Source of the DNA: Bacillota bacterium
GTDB taxonomy: Bacteria > Bacillota > Clostridia > Peptostreptococcales > Anaerovoracaceae
Direction: 5' to 3'
Assembly (NCBI GenBank): GCA_029101005.1
Contig: JAQXQE010000006.1
Location: 62,001-126,000, forward strand
Length of the DNA: 64,000 bases
In this document: positions 1 to 9,061 of the stretch, in pieces
Position numbering within the stretch: position 1 is the stretch's first letter
Layout of the letters: each line of letters starts with the position of its first letter
The notes under the pieces: model-generated
Told to the model about the DNA's origin: nothing
Databases searched by the model: none
What the model saw: the letters and a program-made list of their open reading frames with translations, nothing else
Program-made: the position numbers and the translations under genes

Positions 1-608
1 CTGTACACATCATCGCAAATTGCGAAGATTGCCTTGCCCTTGATTGCATTGTGAATAGCATCAAGGCTCTCGCGATTGTAGATGCACCCTGTTGGATTGT
101 TAGGTGTGTTGATTACGATGGCCTTAGTCTTATTGCTGATAAGTGAATTGAGTTTGTCAGCGTTAATCTGGAAGCCGTCCTCTGATGTGTCCATAAGAAC
201 AGGCACACCTCTGCAGAGCTTGACCTGCTCCTCATAGAGCATAAATGCAGGAGTTGGAATGATAACCTCATCTCCTGGATTAATCATGCTGAAGAAGGCA
301 ATCCAAAGAGCCTCAGTCGCTCCTGCAGTCACGATAATCTCATCAGCACTGTAATCGAGCCCATTGACCTCTCTCTCGTACTTCGAGATGGCTTCTCTAA
401 GATCAGCAGTACCATTATTCGCAATGTAATGTGTGTCACCTGCATTCATTGATACAGCCGCTGCCTCAATCACCTGTGATGGTGTATCGAAGTCAGGCTC
501 GCCGAGTGTCAGCGCCACACAGCCCGGAGTTGCCTTTGCAAGTGCTGAGAACTGTCTTATTGCGCTTCTCTTACTCTCATATACAGCTGTATTGAGTGAA
601 TTAATCAT
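1..608 (-). CDS. PLP aminotransferase, class I/II (partial), probable N-acetyl-LL-DAP aminotransferase
   Basis: The first about 202 codons are in the window; the 3' end runs off the left edge. The product begins MINSLNTAVYESKRSAIRQF and carries the fold-type I aminotransferase motifs LGEPDFDTP, NAGDTHYIANNG and NTPNNPTG. The start ATG overlaps the lysA stop (TAATG), so it is the last visible gene of the dapA-dapB-dapH-lysA operon. With a DapH-type acetyltransferase upstream, the pathway needs an N-acetyl-diaminopimelate aminotransferase (PatA-like in Bacillus), and this is the natural candidate. Substrate is inferred from context; a general aspartate-type aminotransferase is the alternative. 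Confidence 0.85.
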   Translation of the reverse strand, partial: MINSLNTAVYESKRSAIRQFSALAKATPGCVALTLGEPDFDTPSQVIEAAAVSMNAGDTHYIANNGTADLREAISKYEREVNGLDYSADEIIVTAGATEALWIAFFSMINPGDEVIIPTPAFMLYEEQVKLCRGVPVLMDTSEDGFQINADKLNSLISNKTKAIVINTPNNPTGCIYNRESLDAIHNAIKGKAIFAICDDVY

Positions 609-1876
609 TATCTGTTTCTAGCCTCCATGAATTCCGCATCGCAGTCGAGTGTTGCGAAATAATCATTCATTGTCTGTGCTCTTCTGATCATCTTAAGCTC
701 TCCATTCTCACAGAGCATGAACTCTGCTGGTCTGAGCTTAGCATTATAAGTATATCCCATCGAATGTCCGTGAGCACCTGCGTCGTGAATTGCAATGTAG
801 TCACCGAGCTCCACTGCAGGAAGTTCTCTGTCCACTGCGAACTTGTCGTTGTTCTCGCAAAGTGAACCTACCACATCGAAGATGCCAGCTGCAGGCTCGT
901 TCTCCTTGCCGAGAACGGTGATATGATGGTATGAACCGTATATTGCAGGTCTCATAAGACATGAAGCTGTAGCATCTACTCCGATATACTCCTTGTAGAT
1001 ATGCTTCTTTCCGATTACCTCTGTAACGAGATAGCCGTAAGGACCTGTGATATATCTTCCCATCTCTGTGTAGATATCGAGCTCGATGCCGTTAGCCTTG
1101 AGGATTCTGTCATAAGCCTCGTGAACGCCCTCGCCGATTGCAGCGATATCAACTGGCTTCTCCTTAGGTCTGTAAGGAATTCCAACACCACCAGCAAGGT
1201 CGATGAAATCGAGCGTGATGCCGAGTTCATCTCTTATCTTGATTGTCAGTGCAAAAAGTTCCTCTGCAAGCATCGGATAGTAGTCGTTGCTGAGACAGCA
1301 GCTCGCGAGCATAGCGTGTACGCCGAAACGCTTTGCGCCTTTCTCTTTCAGCTGTCTGAGCGCCTCGAAGAGCTGGTCTTCTGGCATACCGAACTTCGAG
1401 TCATAGAGATTGCCTATGAACTCGTTAGTAGTTCCCCACTCACCTGGATTATATCTGCAGCATACTGCCTCTGGAATATAGCCTACAGCCTTCTCAAGCT
1501 GCTCTACCTGAGTCAGGTCATCGATGTTGATGATGGCACCAGCCTCTACTGCAACTCTATACTCATCGAGTGAAGTCTCATTAGATGAGAATACGATATG
1601 GTTTCCCTCGATTCCAGAACAGCCTGCCATAACGATCTCAGGGATAGAAGCGCAGTCAGCGCCACAGCCCAGCGACTTAAGCAGTCTGAGTATAGAAGGA
1701 TTCGGGAAGGCTTTTACCGCGAAATGCTCTCTGAAACCTGGATTCCAGGCGAAAGCCTTCTTAACTCCCTCTACGCAGGCTCTGATACCCGCTTCATCAT
1801 AAACATAGAAAGGCGTAGGATAATCCTCCGCCCATCTCTTCACATCATTTAAATTGAATGGTGTATTCTTCTGCAT
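608..1876 (-). CDS. lysA: Diaminopimelate decarboxylase
   Basis: This is a 422-residue fold-type III PLP decarboxylase that converts meso-diaminopimelate to lysine. The motif HFAVKAFPNP near residue 52 holds the PLP lysine; GVGIPYRP-type glycine-rich phosphate binding and CENNDKFA follow, and the C-terminal DAGAHGHSMGYTYNAKLRPAEF block is typical of the decarboxylase. Length fits the family. Start ATG at 1876 has AGGAG eight bases upstream. It follows dapH by 9 bases and its TAA overlaps the ATG of the next aminotransferase, so the genes are translationally coupled under the lysine riboswitch. Confidence 0.93.
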   Translation of the reverse strand: MQKNTPFNLNDVKRWAEDYPTPFYVYDEAGIRACVEGVKKAFAWNPGFREHFAVKAFPNPSILRLLKSLGCGADCASIPEIVMAGCSGIEGNHIVFSSNETSLDEYRVAVEAGAIINIDDLTQVEQLEKAVGYIPEAVCCRYNPGEWGTTNEFIGNLYDSKFGMPEDQLFEALRQLKEKGAKRFGVHAMLASCCLSNDYYPMLAEELFALTIKIRDELGITLDFIDLAGGVGIPYRPKEKPVDIAAIGEGVHEAYDRILKANGIELDIYTEMGRYITGPYGYLVTEVIGKKHIYKEYIGVDATASCLMRPAIYGSYHHITVLGKENEPAAGIFDVVGSLCENNDKFAVDRELPAVELGDYIAIHDAGAHGHSMGYTYNAKLRPAEFMLCENGELKMIRRAQTMNDYFATLDCDAEFMEARNR

Positions 1877-1885
1877 CTTTGTCTC

Positions 1886-2578
1886 CTAAAGGGTTCTGAG
1901 GTCAGCCTCAAGCGCTGTCTTGAGTGTTGTCTTCTCGTCCTTCATCTTAATCAGCTTTGCAGGGCATCCTGCAACAACACCGTTATCTGGTACATCGCTT
2001 GTTACGATTGCACCTGCAGCTACTACTGCACCCTTACCGATGTGAACTCCCTCGAGTACTACTGCATTAGCGCCGATGAGAACATCGTCCTCAACGATTA
2101 CAGGTGTTGCAGATGCTGGCTCGATTACTCCTGCGAGTACTGCACCTGCTCCTACGTGGCAGTTGTTACCGACTGTAGCTCTTCCACCGAGAACAGCTCC
2201 CATATCGATCATTGAGCCTGATCCGATAACTGCTCCGATGTTGATAACAGCACCCATCATGATTACAGCGTTAGCTCCGATCTCAACCTGCTCTCTGATG
2301 ATTGCGCCCGGCTCGATTCTTGCTGGGATATCCTTAATGTCGAGCATTGGGATTGCGCTGTTACGGCAGTCGTTCTCGATTACGATATCAGCAATCTTGT
2401 CGCTATTAGCCTCAATGATTGGAGCGAGTTCCTTCCAGTCACCGAAGACAATCTTGTCTCCAGCTCCAAAGACCTTAGCACTGCCGTAATCAACAGCCTC
2501 ATTCTCCTTTACATAGAGCTTAACAGGTGTCTTCTTCTCTGCTTCTGCAATATATCTGATAATTTCCTGTGCGTTCAT
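1886..2578 (-). CDS. dapH: Tetrahydrodipicolinate N-acetyltransferase
   Basis: This 230-residue left-handed beta-helix acyltransferase acetylates tetrahydrodipicolinate, the branch that Firmicutes use instead of succinylation. It starts [25 protein letters not shown], the usual DapH N-terminal domain, then shows hexapeptide repeats ([51 protein letters not shown]) and the C-terminal [17 protein letters not shown] precedes the ATG. It lies 11 bases after dapB and 9 before lysA. Its presence says the operon uses the acetylated DAP pathway. Confidence 0.94.
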   Translation of the reverse strand: MNAQEIIRYIAEAEKKTPVKLYVKENEAVDYGSAKVFGAGDKIVFGDWKELAPIIEANSDKIADIVIENDCRNSAIPMLDIKDIPARIEPGAIIREQVEIGANAVIMMGAVINIGAVIGSGSMIDMGAVLGGRATVGNNCHVGAGAVLAGVIEPASATPVIVEDDVLIGANAVVLEGVHIGKGAVVAAGAIVTSDVPDNGVVAGCPAKLIKMKDEKTTLKTALEADLRTL

Positions 2579-2589
2579 TGATACTCCCC

Positions 2590-3330
2590 TTATCTCATCA
2601 TTTCCTGCATATTATACATTCCTGCAGGCTTGTCAGCAAGAAATCTTGCTGCTGCGATTGCTCCATCAGCGAAGAGCGCTCTGTCGTGAGCCTCATGCTT
2701 GATAGTGATTGTCTCACGGCCTGTTGTAATCATAACCTCGTGGATTCCGACTACATTACCCATTCTGAGTGAGTGTATGCCGATGTCCTGCTTCTGTCTC
2801 TTGCCGGCCTCGTGACGTCCGATTACGAAGTTCGCCTCGTCGCGCGCCTCTTTAACAGAGTTAGCAACCATGAGAGCAGTACCGCTAGGCACATCGAGTT
2901 TTCTATTGTGGTGAGCCTCAACAATCTCGATGTCTGCATCTGGGAATGCAAGAGCCGCCTTCTTAGCAAGCTCGCATGTTACTGCGATTCCGATTGACAT
3001 ATTGCCTGAGAAGAATACAGGAATCTCAGAAGCAGCCTCTGTAATCATTGCTCTTTCTTCTTCAGTCTGACCAGTAGTAGCGATTACTACAGGAAGCTTG
3101 TGCTCCTTGCAGTATGCGAGAAGCTCAGCTGTAGCTGAGTGGTGTGAGAAGTCGATTACCATATCTGCTTCGCCTGTGTACTCAGCAATTGTCTTATATG
3201 TTCCACACGCCTCGCATGCATCATACTCAGGACTTACTCCAGCTACGAGAGTGCATCCTGCAGCCTCCTCGATAGCAGCTACCACCTTCTGTCCCATGAC
3301 ACCTGCTGCGCCGTTAAGAATAATATTCAT
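2590..3330 (-). CDS. dapB: 4-hydroxy-tetrahydrodipicolinate reductase
   Basis: This 246-residue enzyme reduces the DapA product with NAD(P)H. The Rossmann start [16 protein letters not shown], the catalytic block [15 protein letters not shown] (conserved His-His and Lys), and the C-terminal MYNMQEMM are diagnostic for DapB. The start ATG is 21 bases after dapA, with GAGAGATAAG as a modest ribosome binding site. It is the second gene of the riboswitch-controlled operon. Nothing is missing relative to the family. Confidence 0.94.
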   Translation of the reverse strand: MNIILNGAAGVMGQKVVAAIEEAAGCTLVAGVSPEYDACEACGTYKTIAEYTGEADMVIDFSHHSATAELLAYCKEHKLPVVIATTGQTEEERAMITEAASEIPVFFSGNMSIGIAVTCELAKKAALAFPDADIEIVEAHHNRKLDVPSGTALMVANSVKEARDEANFVIGRHEAGKRQKQDIGIHSLRMGNVVGIHEVMITTGRETITIKHEAHDRALFADGAIAAARFLADKPAGMYNMQEMMR

Positions 3331-3351
3331 AGCTTATCTCTCCTGATGATC

Positions 3352-4239
3352 TTAGATGATTCCGTGTGCTCTCATAATCTCGAGCATCTTCTCCTCGTTC
3401 TGTGGCTCCATTGGTGTGAGTGGGAGTCTGATGTAGTTCTCCATGTATCCCATAGCGGCAACTGCAGCCTTTACAGGAATTGGGTTAACCTCACAGAAGA
3501 GAGCGTTAACGAGTGAGAGGTACTCACACTGCATAGCAGCAGCACCAGCAACATCGCCAGCGAAGTACTTGTCGCACATCTCAACAGTCTGGCGAGGAAT
3601 TACATTTGACAGAACTGAGATAACTCCCATTCCACCCATCGAGAGGATAGGAACAATCTGGTCATCATTACCTGAGTAGATGTCGAGCTGGTCGCCTACG
3701 AGTGAGAATGCCTGAACAATCTTTGAGATATTGCTGTTAGCCTCCTTGATAGCAGCGATCATTGGGTGCTTAGCAAGCTCAACATATGTAGCTGGCTCGA
3801 TATTAACTCCAGTTCTTGAAGGAACGTTGTACACGATGATTGGCTTTGTTGAAGCATCAGCGATTGCATTGTACATTGCAACGAGACCCTTCTGAGTAGC
3901 CTTGTTGTAATAAGGTGTAACTACGAGCATAGCATCGCAGCCGATCTCGCAAGCGTACTTTGTGAGGTCGATAGCATAAGCTGTATCGTTTGAACCAGTA
4001 CCAGCGATGCAAGGAACTCTTCCGCCGATTCTCTCAACAGCGTACTTCAGCACCTCTCTGTGCTCTGCATCAGAAAGTGTTGAACCCTCACCAGTTGTAC
4101 CAGCAATAACGAGAGCGTTGATGCCCTCCTCGATCTGCCAGTCAATCAGCTTACCGAATGCCTCGTAATCTACTCCATCAGCTGTCATAGGTGTAACGAT
4201 TGCTGTAGCAACTCCCTTGAAAATAGTGTTCTGTCTCAT
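3352..4239 (-). CDS. dapA: 4-hydroxy-tetrahydrodipicolinate synthase
   Basis: A 295-residue TIM-barrel Schiff-base aldolase that condenses pyruvate and aspartate semialdehyde. GTTGEGSTLSDAEH near residue 47, VTPYYNKATQKGL with the catalytic tyrosine, VYNVPSRTGVN, and AAIKEANSN with the Schiff-base lysine are all present. It is the first gene after the lysine riboswitch and its terminator, with AAGGAG before the ATG. Transcription should fall when lysine is high. Start, length and motifs agree, so the call is firm. Confidence 0.95.
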   Translation of the reverse strand: MRQNTIFKGVATAIVTPMTADGVDYEAFGKLIDWQIEEGINALVIAGTTGEGSTLSDAEHREVLKYAVERIGGRVPCIAGTGSNDTAYAIDLTKYACEIGCDAMLVVTPYYNKATQKGLVAMYNAIADASTKPIIVYNVPSRTGVNIEPATYVELAKHPMIAAIKEANSNISKIVQAFSLVGDQLDIYSGNDDQIVPILSMGGMGVISVLSNVIPRQTVEMCDKYFAGDVAGAAAMQCEYLSLVNALFCEVNPIPVKAAVAAMGYMENYIRLPLTPMEPQNEEKMLEIMRAHGII

Positions 4240-4297
4240 GTCTTTTCTCCTTCTATAATTGCCTTAGTGTCTACGGTTCTGCTATTGCAATATCAGG

Positions 4298-4329
4298 AAA
4301 AAAACAGCTAATGCAATTGCATTAGCTGT
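4298..4329 (-). terminator. Riboswitch-linked intrinsic terminator before dapA
   Basis: On the minus strand a perfect self-complementary arm, ACAGCTAATGCAATTGCATTAGCTGT, is followed by seven T. It stands immediately after the lysine riboswitch aptamer and about 60 bases before dapA, the position of the expression platform. Confidence 0.9.
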
Positions 4330-4334
4330 AGTGT

Positions 4335-4556
4335 CATCGATATATGACCTGCAAGATACGAGACATTACGCCTCGTCGCAAGTTTCAACAATTAAACCTA
4401 GCTCTCCGCAACTGCGACAGTCAGGCGGATCTTATCCTACCTGCCCAGAAGAGATTCGTCAGTTCTCAACTTCGGCGAGCATTCCTTTCTCCCCGGCAAC
4501 GGCTTGACGACCTTATGCACCGGACTTACTGATAATAGCTCGCGCCTCTATCCATT
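4335..4556 (-). ncRNA. Lysine riboswitch (L box)
   Basis: On the minus strand the leader contains the hallmark strings ATAGAGGCGCGAGC, CAGTA, GAAAGGAATGCTCGCCGAAG, CTGGGCAGG and CTGTCGCAG...GCGGAGAGCTA, in the order found in lysine riboswitches. It sits between a strong promoter and a rho-independent terminator, directly upstream of dapA. Lysine binding is expected to favour the terminator and shut the lysine/DAP operon. Boundaries are estimated from the conserved blocks; a covariance-model search would set them exactly. A T-box was considered but no T-box motif was seen. Confidence 0.88.
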
Positions 4557-4579
4557 AATTGCAATATTCAGTTGCATTT

Positions 4580-4608
4580 ATTTTAAACGAATATTAGATA
4601 AATGTCAA
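4580..4608 (-). promoter_or_regulatory. Sigma-A type promoter of the lysine operon
   Basis: On the minus strand TTGACA and TAAAAT are separated by exactly 17 bases, about 25 bases upstream of the start of the riboswitch aptamer. This is a near-consensus vegetative promoter, placed where the dapA leader transcript should begin. Confidence 0.8.
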
Positions 4609-4616
4609 TAATTTCA

Positions 4617-4648
4617 ACAAAAAATCAGCGGTGTTCCGCTGATTTTTT
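4617..4648. terminator. Intrinsic terminator after the hpt-PHP pair
   Basis: Stem ATCAGCGG/CCGCTGAT with a four-base loop is flanked by A-runs and T-runs on both sides, so it can act in both directions. It ends transcripts of the PHP gene just before the promoter of the lysine operon. Confidence 0.85.
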
Positions 4649-4665
4649 GTGTGATTAAACAATTT

Positions 4666-4710
4666 CTAATACTTGCGCTTCATCTTATCTGAGTGGAAGT
4701 CCGAACCTCA
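4666..4710 (-). other. In-frame continuation of the PHP gene past TGA
   Basis: Reading the TGA at 4710-4708 through gives GSDFHSDKMKRKY and then TAG at 4668-4666. Family members usually have Gly, Ala or Cys in the TGA position followed by GSDFH. The full product would be 267 residues, a normal length. I see no convincing SECIS hairpin just after the TGA; the best pairing is CTTC with GAAG around a 14-base loop. Confidence 0.7.
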
Positions 4711-5469
4711 CGTAACAGTCAGTTTGTACTTCTCGGCATAATTCTTAAGAGCCAGCGCCTCCTCAGCAGAAGCTGATGGATGCTCACACTCAATACCGTC
4801 GATTCCATACAGTCTAAAGAGATCAAGCAGCTGAACGAGCCTTGGGAAGAACTCCTCATCAGTCTCGCCCTTGCGCTTCTGCTGTATCGGATGCGCCAGA
4901 ACTGCAGTTCCTCCAGCAGCATGGATTATTTCTATTACCTCATGCGAACGAAGAGTCTTCTTTGTTACACTATTCAGCCTTGGTTCCTTATCGAAGACCT
5001 CATTGAATGCCTCATTGAGATCCTTCACATAACCCTTGTCTATCAAAACGCGCGCAAATGTTGGTTTGCCTATATAGTTACCATCATTCACAGCAATCAG
5101 GTCATCGATGCTTATCTCATATCCCAGATCACTGAGAATCTCGAGCATCTCATCGTTGCGCTGAGCTCTCCATCGCTTAAGCTCGAACAAGGCTGATTGA
5201 AGTCTCGGATTATCAAAGTCAATATGATAACCGAGAATATGTAAGTCTTTGCCAAGATCATCCTCAGAATCGAATTCAATTCCTGGTATCACATTGATAC
5301 TCTTGGTCTCAGCGTATTTGCAGGCAATAATCGAACCCTCAATGCCATCATGATCTGTTATTGCAATCAGTTTATGTCCTGCACTCTCCCAGCGGTCGAC
5401 AATTGTCTCTGGTCTTAAGTCACCGTCAGAGAAGCAGGAATGAATATGCATATCCTTCTTAATATTCAT
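4708..5469 (-). CDS. PHP-domain phosphoesterase, interrupted by in-frame TGA
   Basis: The 253-residue open frame is a polymerase/histidinol-phosphatase (PHP) domain of the TrpH/COG0613 type, which hydrolyses small nucleotide or oligonucleotide phosphates with a metal cluster. Metal-binding motifs visible are DMHIHSCFSDG at the start, TDHDGIEG, PGIEFDSE and VLAHPIQ. The frame ends KLTVT then TGA, but the same frame continues GSDFHSD and stops at TAG fourteen codons on. GSDFH is the last metal-binding motif of the family, so the TGA is either selenocysteine or a nonsense mutation. The gene starts 21 bases after hpt with GGAGGG before the ATG. Confidence 0.82.
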   Translation of the reverse strand: MNIKKDMHIHSCFSDGDLRPETIVDRWESAGHKLIAITDHDGIEGSIIACKYAETKSINVIPGIEFDSEDDLGKDLHILGYHIDFDNPRLQSALFELKRWRAQRNDEMLEILSDLGYEISIDDLIAVNDGNYIGKPTFARVLIDKGYVKDLNEAFNEVFDKEPRLNSVTKKTLRSHEVIEIIHAAGGTAVLAHPIQQKRKGETDEEFFPRLVQLLDLFRLYGIDGIECEHPSASAEEALALKNYAEKYKLTVT

Positions 5470-5490
5470 TCTTGCCCTCCAATACTCTAA

Positions 5491-6042
5491 TTAAAGTTTC
5501 TCAATATCCTCTGCCTCGAGATAGCTGATGTAAGGAAGATTTCTATACTTCTCATCATAGTCGAGACCATAACCTACAACGAAGAGATCATCTACCTCGA
5601 ATCCAACGTAGTCACCGTGGATATCAGCAACTCTTCTCTCTTCCTTATTGAGCATAGTGCAGATCTTGATGCACTTAGGATGTCTCTCTTCGAGTTTCTT
5701 CACGAGGTAATTGAGTGTATTACCTGTATCGATGATGTCCTCGATGATGATAACATTCTTGTTGTAGAGGTTCTCCTTAGGCTCAATTGAGATCTTAACT
5801 ACTCCTGAGCTTACCGTGGAAGAACCGTAGCTGCTCGCCTTGATGAAGTCGAGCACCAGATCGAGGTCGATGTTCTTGATTACATCTGCAGTCCATGGGA
5901 GTGAACCCTTGAGTGTGCAGAGAGCTACAACGTCCTCGCCCGCGAAATCCTCAGTGATCTGCTTACCAATCTCAGCAGCTCTGTCGCGAATTGCCTTCTC
6001 ATCAAAGAGAATCTTGCCCATTACATTAGAATCCTTGCTCAT
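5491..6042 (-). CDS. hpt: Hypoxanthine phosphoribosyltransferase
   Basis: A 183-residue type I phosphoribosyltransferase for purine salvage, making IMP and GMP from hypoxanthine and guanine with PRPP. The PRPP-binding signature VIIIEDIIDTGNTL is near residue 98; LCTLKGSLPW and the C-terminal VGYGLDYDEKYRNLPYI are family hallmarks. GGAGG precedes the ATG. It lies between engB and the PHP gene on the same strand with short gaps, so the three probably share transcripts. Confidence 0.94.
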   Translation of the reverse strand: MSKDSNVMGKILFDEKAIRDRAAEIGKQITEDFAGEDVVALCTLKGSLPWTADVIKNIDLDLVLDFIKASSYGSSTVSSGVVKISIEPKENLYNKNVIIIEDIIDTGNTLNYLVKKLEERHPKCIKICTMLNKEERRVADIHGDYVGFEVDDLFVVGYGLDYDEKYRNLPYISYLEAEDIEKL

Positions 6043-6056
6043 AATATCCTCCGATT

Positions 6057-6677
6057 CTATTCTTCAGTGATTCCGCCCTCTGCCTCTGCCGCTAAGTTGA
6101 GGAGTTCCTCAATTACATCGAGCAGCTGATCCTGGCCTGTTCTCTTGAGGGACGAAACAGGGATGATGATGTCGCTCTTATCCATATCCAGAGTCTGTCT
6201 GATGAGCTTCATCTGCTTCTGCATCTCATTGCGGGATACCTTGTCAGCCTTTGTAGCAACAACTATGCCGCTGAGTCCGTAGTACTTGAGATAATCATAC
6301 ATCTGCACATCCTGTGCAGATGGCTTGTGTCTGATGTCGACAAGCTGAACAACCTTGAGAAGCTTCTCTCTGTTCTCGAGGTACTGCTCCATCATCTCTC
6401 CCCACTTCTGGCTCTCAGACTTGCTGACCTTAGCATAGCCGTAGCCAGGCAGGTCAACGATTCTGAAGTCGTCGTTGATGAGGTAGAAATTGATAGTTCT
6501 TGTCTTACCAGGGCTTCCTGACACACGAGCAAGGCTCTTTCTGCCTGTGAGCAGATTGAGAAGCGAGCTCTTACCTACATTTGATCTTCCGGCAAAAGCA
6601 ATCTCGTATCTGTCAGGTGCAGGGTACTGTGACGGCTTAACCGCCACAGTCTCTATATCCGATTTCTTAATTTTCAT
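6057..6677 (-). CDS. engB: Ribosome biogenesis GTPase EngB/YsxC
   Basis: A TrmE-Era-EngA-type GTPase needed for large ribosomal subunit assembly. GTPase motifs are GRSNVGKSSLLN (G1), GKTRTINF (G2), DLPGYGYAKV (G3) and TKADKV (G4). I chose the ATG that gives MKIKKSDIETVAVK because AAGGAG lies just upstream of it; the longer track start MPSRRLSS lies before that site. With this start the gene overlaps the end of lon by 11 bases, the same lon-engB coupling seen in Bacillus. Confidence 0.93.
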   Translation of the reverse strand: MKIKKSDIETVAVKPSQYPAPDRYEIAFAGRSNVGKSSLLNLLTGRKSLARVSGSPGKTRTINFYLINDDFRIVDLPGYGYAKVSKSESQKWGEMMEQYLENREKLLKVVQLVDIRHKPSAQDVQMYDYLKYYGLSGIVVATKADKVSRNEMQKQMKLIRQTLDMDKSDIIIPVSSLKRTGQDQLLDVIEELLNLAAEAEGGITEE

Positions 6678-8985
6678 CGATGATAATCTCCTTGAGGGCA
6701 TCCTCTACTGTATCAAGACAGATGAACTCCATCTTCTTTCTTACGCTTGCAGGAATCTCCTCGAGATCAGGCTCGTTCTCACGTGGGATGAGAATCTTAG
6801 TGATTCCATGTCTGTATGCGGCAAGCGCCTTCTCCTTAAGGCCTCCAATCTTGAGAACCTTACCGCGAAGAGTAACCTCTCCTGTCATAGCGATGTTTCT
6901 GTTAGCCTTCTTGCCAGTCAGCACTGAGAAAAGCGCACAGCTCATTGTAACTCCAGCTGATGGACCATCCTTAGGAGTTGCACCCTCAGGGATGTGTATC
7001 TGAATATCGTAATCCTTGAAGCTCTCCTCTGGAATCTCGTACTTCTCAGCGATTGAGCGGATGTAACCCATAGCAGTCTGAGCAGACTCCTTCATAACAT
7101 CGCCCATCTGACCTGTCAGAATCAGCTTGCCGCTTCCCGGCATCTTGACTGTCTCAATCTCAAGAGTCACTCCGCCTACAGCTGTCCAAGCCATTCCTGT
7201 TGTTGTTCCTACCTCAGGTTCAAGATCCTGAATGTCATCAACATAGATCTTCTTGCCCAGATACTTGTCGAGATTTCTCGAAGTAATCTGGTACTTGCCC
7301 TTCTTCTCAGTTACGATCTTCTTCGCAACCTTTCTGCAGAGGTTAGCCACCTCACGGTCAAGATTTCTTACACCAGCCTCTCTTGTGTAGTAATTTATGA
7401 TATCTCTTACTGCACTCTCTGTGATAGTCAGCTGAGTCTTCTTGATTGCATGCGCCTTCATCTGCTTAGGAATCAAGTAGTTCTGAGCAATCTTCACCTT
7501 CTCCTCTTCGATGTAACTTGATACCTCGATAACCTCCATTCTGTCGAGCAGAGGTGCAGGAATAGTTGAAGTTGTGTTAGCAGTTGTGATGAACATTACC
7601 TTCGAGAGGTCGAATGGAATCTCGAGATAGTGGTCGGTAAAATCTCTGTTCTGCTCTGGGTCGAGCACTTCCAGCAATGCAGAAGCTGGGTCTCCTCGGA
7701 AATCGTTACCGAGTTTGTCCACCTCGTCGAGCAGGAAGAGCGGGTTGTTAGTTCCCGCCTCGATAATAGCATTAATTACTCTACCAGGGATCGAACCAAC
7801 ATAAGTCCTTCTGTGACCTCTGATCTCAGCCTCATCTCTTACACCGCCGAGGGACATTCTCACGAACTCCCTGTTCATCGAGCGAGCGATGGAGCGAGCA
7901 ATCGATGTTTTACCTACTCCTGGAGGGCCAACGAGACAGATGATAGGGCCCTTGATAGCCTTTGTGAGTTGCATTACAGCGATGCTCTCGAGAATTCTCT
8001 CCTTAACCTTCTCAAGACCGTAGTGATCCTCGTCGAGAATCTTCTCAGCCTTCTTAATGTTAATATTTGTCTTGGATGATGTGTTCCATGGAAGTTCGAG
8101 AACAGTCTCGATATAAGTTCTCGATACGTTCGCATCAGGGCTGATTGGGCTCATCTTAGAGAATCTGTCAATCTCCTTGCGGATCTTGGCATCTGTCTTC
8201 TCTTCGAGATTGAGAGCTGCCAGCTTCTCCTTCCAGATTGAAATCTCATCATCCTGATGGTCATCCTCACCGAGCTCCTCCTTGATAACCTGGAGCTGCT
8301 CTCTGAGATAGTACTCCTTCTGACCACGGTTCATATTCTTAACAACTCTTGAGTTGATTCTCTTGCTGAGTGCGAGAATCTGATTCTCTCTGCTGATAAC
8401 ACCGATGAGGTTCTCCATTCTAAGTGGAACCGAGTCAATCTCGAGAATTGTCTGCTTAATGTCGAAGTTGACATCAATCTCACCTGCGATGATATTGCAG
8501 AGGTTAGCTGGATCGTCTACGCCCTCGATGAGAGCTCTTGCAGCGCCCTCTCCTGAGTTGCTGTTCTCCACATACTTGAAGTAAAGGTGCTTGAGTGATC
8601 TTACAAGCGCAACGAGGTTGAGATCGCTTGGATCGTTATCTGTATCTGGTGCGATATCATAATCGCAGGAAAGCATCAGACCACTGTCATAGACGCTGTT
8701 AATTCTTACTCTTCTCTCGACATCTCCGAGTACTCTTACATACTCCTCATGTCTCTTAACAACCTGCTTGAGCTTAACGAGTACACCTGTATGATATACA
8801 TCATTATCGCCCGGGTCGTTAACCGATGTGTCCTTCTGTGTTGCGACAACTACGTATTTATCGCTGTTCATAGCTGCATCGATTGCAGCCAGTGACTTAT
8901 CTCTTCCTATATCAAAGCCTACGATGGTATCAGGGAAAAAAGTCTGGCCTCTAAGGGCAATAAACGGAATTCTGTTCTCTTCCAT
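6667..8985 (-). CDS. lon: ATP-dependent protease Lon
   Basis: About 772 residues: N-terminal substrate-binding domain (IPFIALRGQTFFPDTI), AAA+ module with Walker A GPPGVGKTSIA and Walker B PLFLLDEVDKLG, and a serine-lysine protease domain with KDGPSAGVTM and GKVLKIGGLKEKALAA. It degrades misfolded and regulatory proteins in the cytoplasm. I prefer the start MEENRIPF, preceded by AAAGGAG, over the track start 33 bases upstream. It follows clpX by about 75 bases and overlaps engB. Confidence 0.95.
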   Translation of the reverse strand: MEENRIPFIALRGQTFFPDTIVGFDIGRDKSLAAIDAAMNSDKYVVVATQKDTSVNDPGDNDVYHTGVLVKLKQVVKRHEEYVRVLGDVERRVRINSVYDSGLMLSCDYDIAPDTDNDPSDLNLVALVRSLKHLYFKYVENSNSGEGAARALIEGVDDPANLCNIIAGEIDVNFDIKQTILEIDSVPLRMENLIGVISRENQILALSKRINSRVVKNMNRGQKEYYLREQLQVIKEELGEDDHQDDEISIWKEKLAALNLEEKTDAKIRKEIDRFSKMSPISPDANVSRTYIETVLELPWNTSSKTNINIKKAEKILDEDHYGLEKVKERILESIAVMQLTKAIKGPIICLVGPPGVGKTSIARSIARSMNREFVRMSLGGVRDEAEIRGHRRTYVGSIPGRVINAIIEAGTNNPLFLLDEVDKLGNDFRGDPASALLEVLDPEQNRDFTDHYLEIPFDLSKVMFITTANTTSTIPAPLLDRMEVIEVSSYIEEEKVKIAQNYLIPKQMKAHAIKKTQLTITESAVRDIINYYTREAGVRNLDREVANLCRKVAKKIVTEKKGKYQITSRNLDKYLGKKIYVDDIQDLEPEVGTTTGMAWTAVGGVTLEIETVKMPGSGKLILTGQMGDVMKESAQTAMGYIRSIAEKYEIPEESFKDYDIQIHIPEGATPKDGPSAGVTMSCALFSVLTGKKANRNIAMTGEVTLRGKVLKIGGLKEKALAAYRHGITKILIPRENEPDLEEIPASVRKKMEFICLDTVEDALKEIIIDEN

Positions 8986-9061
8986 TCGCTCTCCTTTCTT
9001 CTTCTCCAATAATGGCATAAAGGCGGCATACTGTAACCGTCTGCCGCCCTAATACTTGTGA

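Noticed and set aside
4344-4532. A 62-codon plus-strand frame
   Set aside because: It lies over the lysine riboswitch on the other strand, with no ribosome binding site.
4666-4710. A bacterial SECIS hairpin after the PHP gene TGA
   Set aside because: The only pairing found (CTTC with GAAG around a 14-base loop) is too weak, so selenocysteine is left as an open option and not called.
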